Assembly: GCF_900176505.1 (NCBI RefSeq)
Contig: NZ_FWYB01000017.1
Coordinates: 62,001 to 126,000, forward strand
Length of the DNA stretch: 64,000 nt
Direction of reading: 5' to 3'
Origin: Pedobacter nyackensis
Lineage (GTDB): Bacteria; Bacteroidota; Bacteroidia; Sphingobacteriales; Sphingobacteriaceae
Shown: in pieces, positions 61,799 through 64,000 of the stretch
How positions within the stretch are numbered: the first letter of the stretch is position 1
Layout: each line of letters opens with the position of its first letter
The notes under the pieces: model-generated
What the model was told of the DNA's origin: nothing
The model's input: only the letters and a program-made list of their open reading frames with translations
Database searches by the model: none
Translations under genes and position numbers: made by a program

Positions 61799-62239
61799 TT
61801 AAACTTGCCCGTTATAATTTGGGTCAAATTCCACAATCCATTCAATGCCATATTTGTCTCTAAACATGCCGGCATAGGTACCCCAGGGACTGTCACCAAT
61901 GGGCCCTTCTACTTCTCCGCCCGCTGATAGTCCGTTAAATATTTTGTCCGCTTCTTCACGGCTTTCGGCAGCCACTACTATTTTAGACCTGTTTTCGTTT
62001 TCGTTTACCCGTCCCATAAATTCAGGAACGTCATTAGCTATTAATACATTTTGTTTGCCAATAGGCAAGGCAATGTGCATGAGTTTATCTGCTTCATTAG
62101 CTGCTATCGGGAATTCAGCGCTTGCTAAATCTTTAAAACGAATGATCTTTGCGAACTCTCCGCCAAAAACTGATTTGTAAAAAGTGAATGCTTCTTCGGC
62201 ATTTCCATTGAAGTTGATCCAGGGGTTGATTGTTCTCAT
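61799..62239 (-). CDS. VOC-family (PhnB-like) protein
   Basis: A 146-aa protein of the vicinal-oxygen-chelate fold. It begins TINPWINFNGNAEEAFTFYKSVFGGEF, the PhnB/3-demethylubiquinone-methyltransferase-like start. It then shows HIALPIGKQNVLIANDVPEFMG and the end GSPWGTYAGMFRDKYGIEWIVEF. Metal-type positions include the His in LMHIALP and the Glu in IEWIVEF. Members are often annotated as glyoxalase-like with unknown substrate. It is a single gene on the minus strand between the tRNA-Ser fragment and the intact tRNA-Ser. Confidence 0.9.
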   Translation of the reverse strand: MRTINPWINFNGNAEEAFTFYKSVFGGEFAKIIRFKDLASAEFPIAANEADKLMHIALPIGKQNVLIANDVPEFMGRVNENENRSKIVVAAESREEADKIFNGLSAGGEVEGPIGDSPWGTYAGMFRDKYGIEWIVEFDPNYNGQV

Positions 62240-62357
62240 AACTTTATTTTTTAGTTTTTAATTTTTTCTGCTCACGCTATTCAGCATTCCATTGTCCCTG
62301 CGTGTTGGGTCTGATATGGCCTGGAATATATCTTGTTTCATTTTTGATTATTAATCG

Positions 62358-62401
62358 CGCAACCCTCAGCTTGCAAATATATATGCAAGCTGAGGGTTGT
62401 G
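62358..62401. repeat. Strong inverted repeat (16-bp perfect stem)
   Basis: The arms CAACCCTCAGCTTGCA (62360-62375) and TGCAAGCTGAGGGTTG (62384-62399) enclose the loop AATATATA, and one or two more pairs can form outside. No T run follows on the + strand and only an A/T-rich flank lies on the - side. It may be a terminator-like or REP-type element or a remnant mobile-element end. Confidence 0.7.
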
Positions 62402-62608
62402 TAAATAAATCTGCATTTTTTGTCGAGGTATAATGGCGGGATGTTTAGTGGTAATTGTGGTATTCGTTACAATAACTAACCAAACCGTGTCTTACTTTAT
62501 ATGAAGAAAGGATTCGAACTCACAAACATTCATAATCATATCATTTTCAAATATTTATATTGAATTTATATGGGTTATTTATGCACAGAAGATAGTTTAA
62601 AAAAGAAA

Positions 62609-62641
62609 TAGCCTGCTAAGAATCAATGCTTTAGCAGGCTA
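62609..62641 (-). terminator. Terminator of tRNA-Ser
   Basis: The stem TAGCCTGCTAA and TTAGCAGGCTA (11 bp, perfect) lies 14 bases beyond the tRNA 3' end. It is followed on the - strand by an A/T-rich stretch with a T run. Confidence 0.8.
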
Positions 62642-62654
62642 CTGTATGACAAGG

Positions 62655-62739
62655 CGGAGAGCGAGGGATTCGAACCCCCGGACCTATGACAGTCAACAGT
62701 TTTCAAGACTGCCGCATTCGACCGCTCTGCCAGCTCTCC
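62655..62739 (-). tRNA. tRNA-Ser (anticodon TGA)
   Basis: The minus strand folds as a class II tRNA of about 85 bases. The acceptor GGAGAGC pairs with GCTCTCC, the anticodon loop reads CTTGAAAA with anticodon TGA, and there is a long variable arm as expected for serine. The T-arm is GGGGGTTCGAATCCCTC and the discriminator is G. The CCA end is not encoded (the genome continues CCTTG). It decodes UCA, and probably other UCN codons by wobble. Confidence 0.95.
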
Positions 62740-62951
62740 GCTGCGAAAGTAGGAATCTAAACTGATTCTGCAAATTTTGATTTGCATATTTTCCTAAGGA
62801 ATGGCTTAACTGTCATAATTTGAATGAGATAATTTTTTGAACCTGATTTTCTTCTATAGGGTTCATCACAGCATAATTAATTCTATAAAAAAAAAGTTTT
62901 ATTTGGTTTTTAATAAAAAGTTCTTACCTTAGACCTCGAGAGCGTTAATTT

Positions 62952-62988
62952 AAAAGCGGGACTTGTCTTCTGACGAGTTCCGCTTTTT
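62952..62988 (-). terminator. Terminator of the GNAT gene unit
   Basis: The arms AAAAGCGGGACT and AGTTCCGCTTTT form a stem with one mismatch and a loop of about 11 bases, 30 bases beyond the stop at 63017 on the - strand. A/T runs lie on both sides. Confidence 0.65.
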
Positions 62989-63016
62989 CCTTTTCTACTA
63001 CTGGCGCTACTATTGA

Positions 63017-63556
63017 CTAGGATGTTTCGTACAAATCCTGCAATAAGTCAAACCGATCTTTAAAAGTGAAATTTGCTTTTTCAAGTACCCTTCTTGCTGC
63101 TATGTTTTCTCTATTTACCACAGCACCGATCTTAGAAATTCCCTGATCTGATAGGTTGTCTATCAATAGCGGAAGCACCTCGGTCATGATATAGCAGCCA
63201 CTGGCAAAGCCACTCAGGTAAAATTCAATGAAAAAAGGATAATGGTCCATTTGATAATGCTGCCTGGCCACTTCGGGGGAGATCAGGTCAATAATACCGA
63301 TTACTTTATTGAGCTTTTTATGGGTAATGAAATGAATATAATTGTGGCCTGAATGGTAATTAACCACCATGGTCTGTAAAAATAACTCCGCTTCCTGTAA
63401 ACTGTTCAATCGCTTACCTGGAATAAACTTCAGCGTCCGATCATCCGATAGAATAGAAAAGATATCGCTGGTCAATTTCTCAAATCGTCCTAAATCTTCA
63501 GGTCGGAAGGGGTGGATCAGCAAATTGTCGTTTTCAAGGAAAATCGGTTTCAGCAT
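63017..63556 (-). CDS. GNAT-family N-acetyltransferase (RimJ/RimL-like)
   Basis: A 179-aa GNAT protein. The start LENDNLLIHPFRPEDLGRF is typical for the RimJ/RimL-type group. NKVIGIIDLISPEVARQ is the central strand before the acetyl-CoA loop, and GAVVNRENIAARRVLEKANFTF is the conserved NxxAxxVLEKxGF motif. The pyrophosphate loop Q/RxxGxG/A is altered to GFASGCYI. It probably acetylates a protein N-terminus, amino acid or small molecule. It starts 6 bases after the stop of the preceding gene on the same strand, so the two are co-transcribed. Confidence 0.88.
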   Translation of the reverse strand: MLKPIFLENDNLLIHPFRPEDLGRFEKLTSDIFSILSDDRTLKFIPGKRLNSLQEAELFLQTMVVNYHSGHNYIHFITHKKLNKVIGIIDLISPEVARQHYQMDHYPFFIEFYLSGFASGCYIMTEVLPLLIDNLSDQGISKIGAVVNRENIAARRVLEKANFTFKDRFDLLQDLYETS

Positions 63557-63562
63557 CTGGTT

Positions 63563-63907
63563 TTAATTGCGGAGATAAGCTGTTAGGATATCCAGTATTT
63601 CCGGTGGCAATGGTGTTCCGGTATGATTCTCCAGCTGGTGTTGCGCGGAATTGAATTTTTCAATGTAAGTTGCCGTGTGGTCATTAAATTTCAGGTAACC
63701 CTGTTCAAAGAAGCGTTCCTGAACCTCGCCTGATGAGTCCATAGAACGGAAGGTGAGAGATTGAATCTCCTGCGTTTTTTTGTCGAGAAACAGCCATCTG
63801 AATATCTCAGAGAGATCAGCATTGTCAGCAAGATCAGTTCGTTTGATCTCCAGTATACAATGTTCACTGTTTTCTAAGTAATAAAGGCATTTAAGAGCAG
63901 GTTTCAT
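63563..63907 (-). CDS. Unknown protein, co-transcribed with GNAT gene
   Basis: A 114-aa protein without signal peptide or membrane segment. It has the features LKCLYYLENSEHCILEIKRTD and DLSEIFRWLFLDKKTQEIQSLTF, then SGEVQERFFEQGYLKFNDHTATYIEKF. The composition is acidic and soluble. I do not recognise a domain family. It precedes the GNAT gene by 6 bases on the minus strand, and its own upstream region lies inside the window up to 64000. Confidence 0.75.
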   Translation of the reverse strand: MKPALKCLYYLENSEHCILEIKRTDLADNADLSEIFRWLFLDKKTQEIQSLTFRSMDSSGEVQERFFEQGYLKFNDHTATYIEKFNSAQHQLENHTGTPLPPEILDILTAYLRN

Positions 63908-64000
63908 GTATTTTGCAAAAATTTGTGTGCGCCGAAAATATAAAAATTAACTGAATTTTGAAGTTTGTTTATCAAGTAGGTTTTCTAAAGGCGTCTCTTC

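Larger units (their letters stand above)
62240..62654. other. 415-base intergenic stretch with a strong hairpin
   Basis: No coding frame is supported here. It holds the upstream region of the VOC gene, a 16-bp perfect hairpin at 62358-62401 and, at its right end, the terminator hairpin of tRNA-Ser. The string GGATTCGAAC near 62509-62518 resembles a tRNA T-arm, but its flanks do not match any tRNA. Confidence 0.6.

Noticed and set aside
62505..62530. GGATTCGAAC string resembling a tRNA T-arm
   Set aside because: Flanking bases do not form an acceptor or T-stem and do not match the tRNA-Ser copy. A 10-base match alone is not enough.
1..64000. CRISPR arrays, transposase genes or rRNA
   Set aside because: No regularly spaced direct repeats, transposase-like proteins or rRNA segments were recognised anywhere in the window.

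Overview
The window looks like a chromosomal segment of a soil or plant-associated Bacteroidota, most likely Sphingobacteriaceae close to Pedobacter. This rests on several things: SusC/SusD pairs, lipoproteins with a Cys box followed by lysines, A-rich leaders in place of Shine-Dalgarno sites, -33/-7 type promoters, and many Tat-exported periplasmic enzymes. I cannot name the species from sequence alone.

About 52 kb (positions 1 to 52421) is one very large glycan-use region, almost entirely on the + strand. It opens with the 3' part of a SusD gene. A lipoprotein/esterase pair, a complete SusC-SusD-lipoprotein triad and two beta-helix proteins follow (to 13228). Next is a catabolic block (13329-18771): an Nramp-fold transporter without the metal motif, an SDR, a DapA-type aldolase, an enolase-superfamily enzyme and an SGNH hydrolase. 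A small periplasmic redox set follows (cupredoxin, beta-propeller, cytochrome c; 18774-21872). The second wave (22096-34811) has an exported Gfo/Idh/MocA protein, a stand-alone domain related to the SusD-linked lipoproteins, two esterases, another SusC-SusD-lipoprotein triad, a GH26-like enzyme and a second beta-helix protein. Then come three more exported oxidoreductase-like proteins with a FucP-type MFS transporter (35007-40220), and nagA, nagB, a LacI regulator and a CBM9-like protein (40332-44164). The last part is a four-enzyme operon (unassigned glycosidase, GH36, GH95-like, GH28; 44356-52421).

Taken together the region encodes outer-membrane capture (SusC/SusD and surface lipoproteins), de-esterification, backbone cleavage by lyases and glycosidases, uptake, and cytoplasmic conversion of amino sugars (NagA/NagB) and probably sugar acids (dehydratase plus aldolase). 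The set points to a complex, acetylated, branched heteropolysaccharide with galactose or fucose-type branches and uronate. The exact substrate cannot be read from sequence. A 15-bp motif, TTCGGGTACGTACAC or a close variant, precedes four transcription units and could be the operator of the LacI regulator encoded here. No HTCS, AraC, ECF-sigma/anti-sigma pair or SusR gene is present.

From 52533 the content changes to ordinary genes: ku and a ligD whose central ligase domain appears gutted, a DUF4142 lipoprotein, a GreA/Rnk-like factor, a CAT-like acetyltransferase, an exported metallo-beta-lactamase-fold protein, a beta-helix protein, DUF4256, an internally deleted DUF4157 fragment, a VOC protein, tRNA-Ser(TGA), a GNAT acetyltransferase and an unknown protein. 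A degenerate copy of the tRNA-Ser 3' end with its own hairpin lies about 1 kb from the real tRNA and may mark an old integration site.
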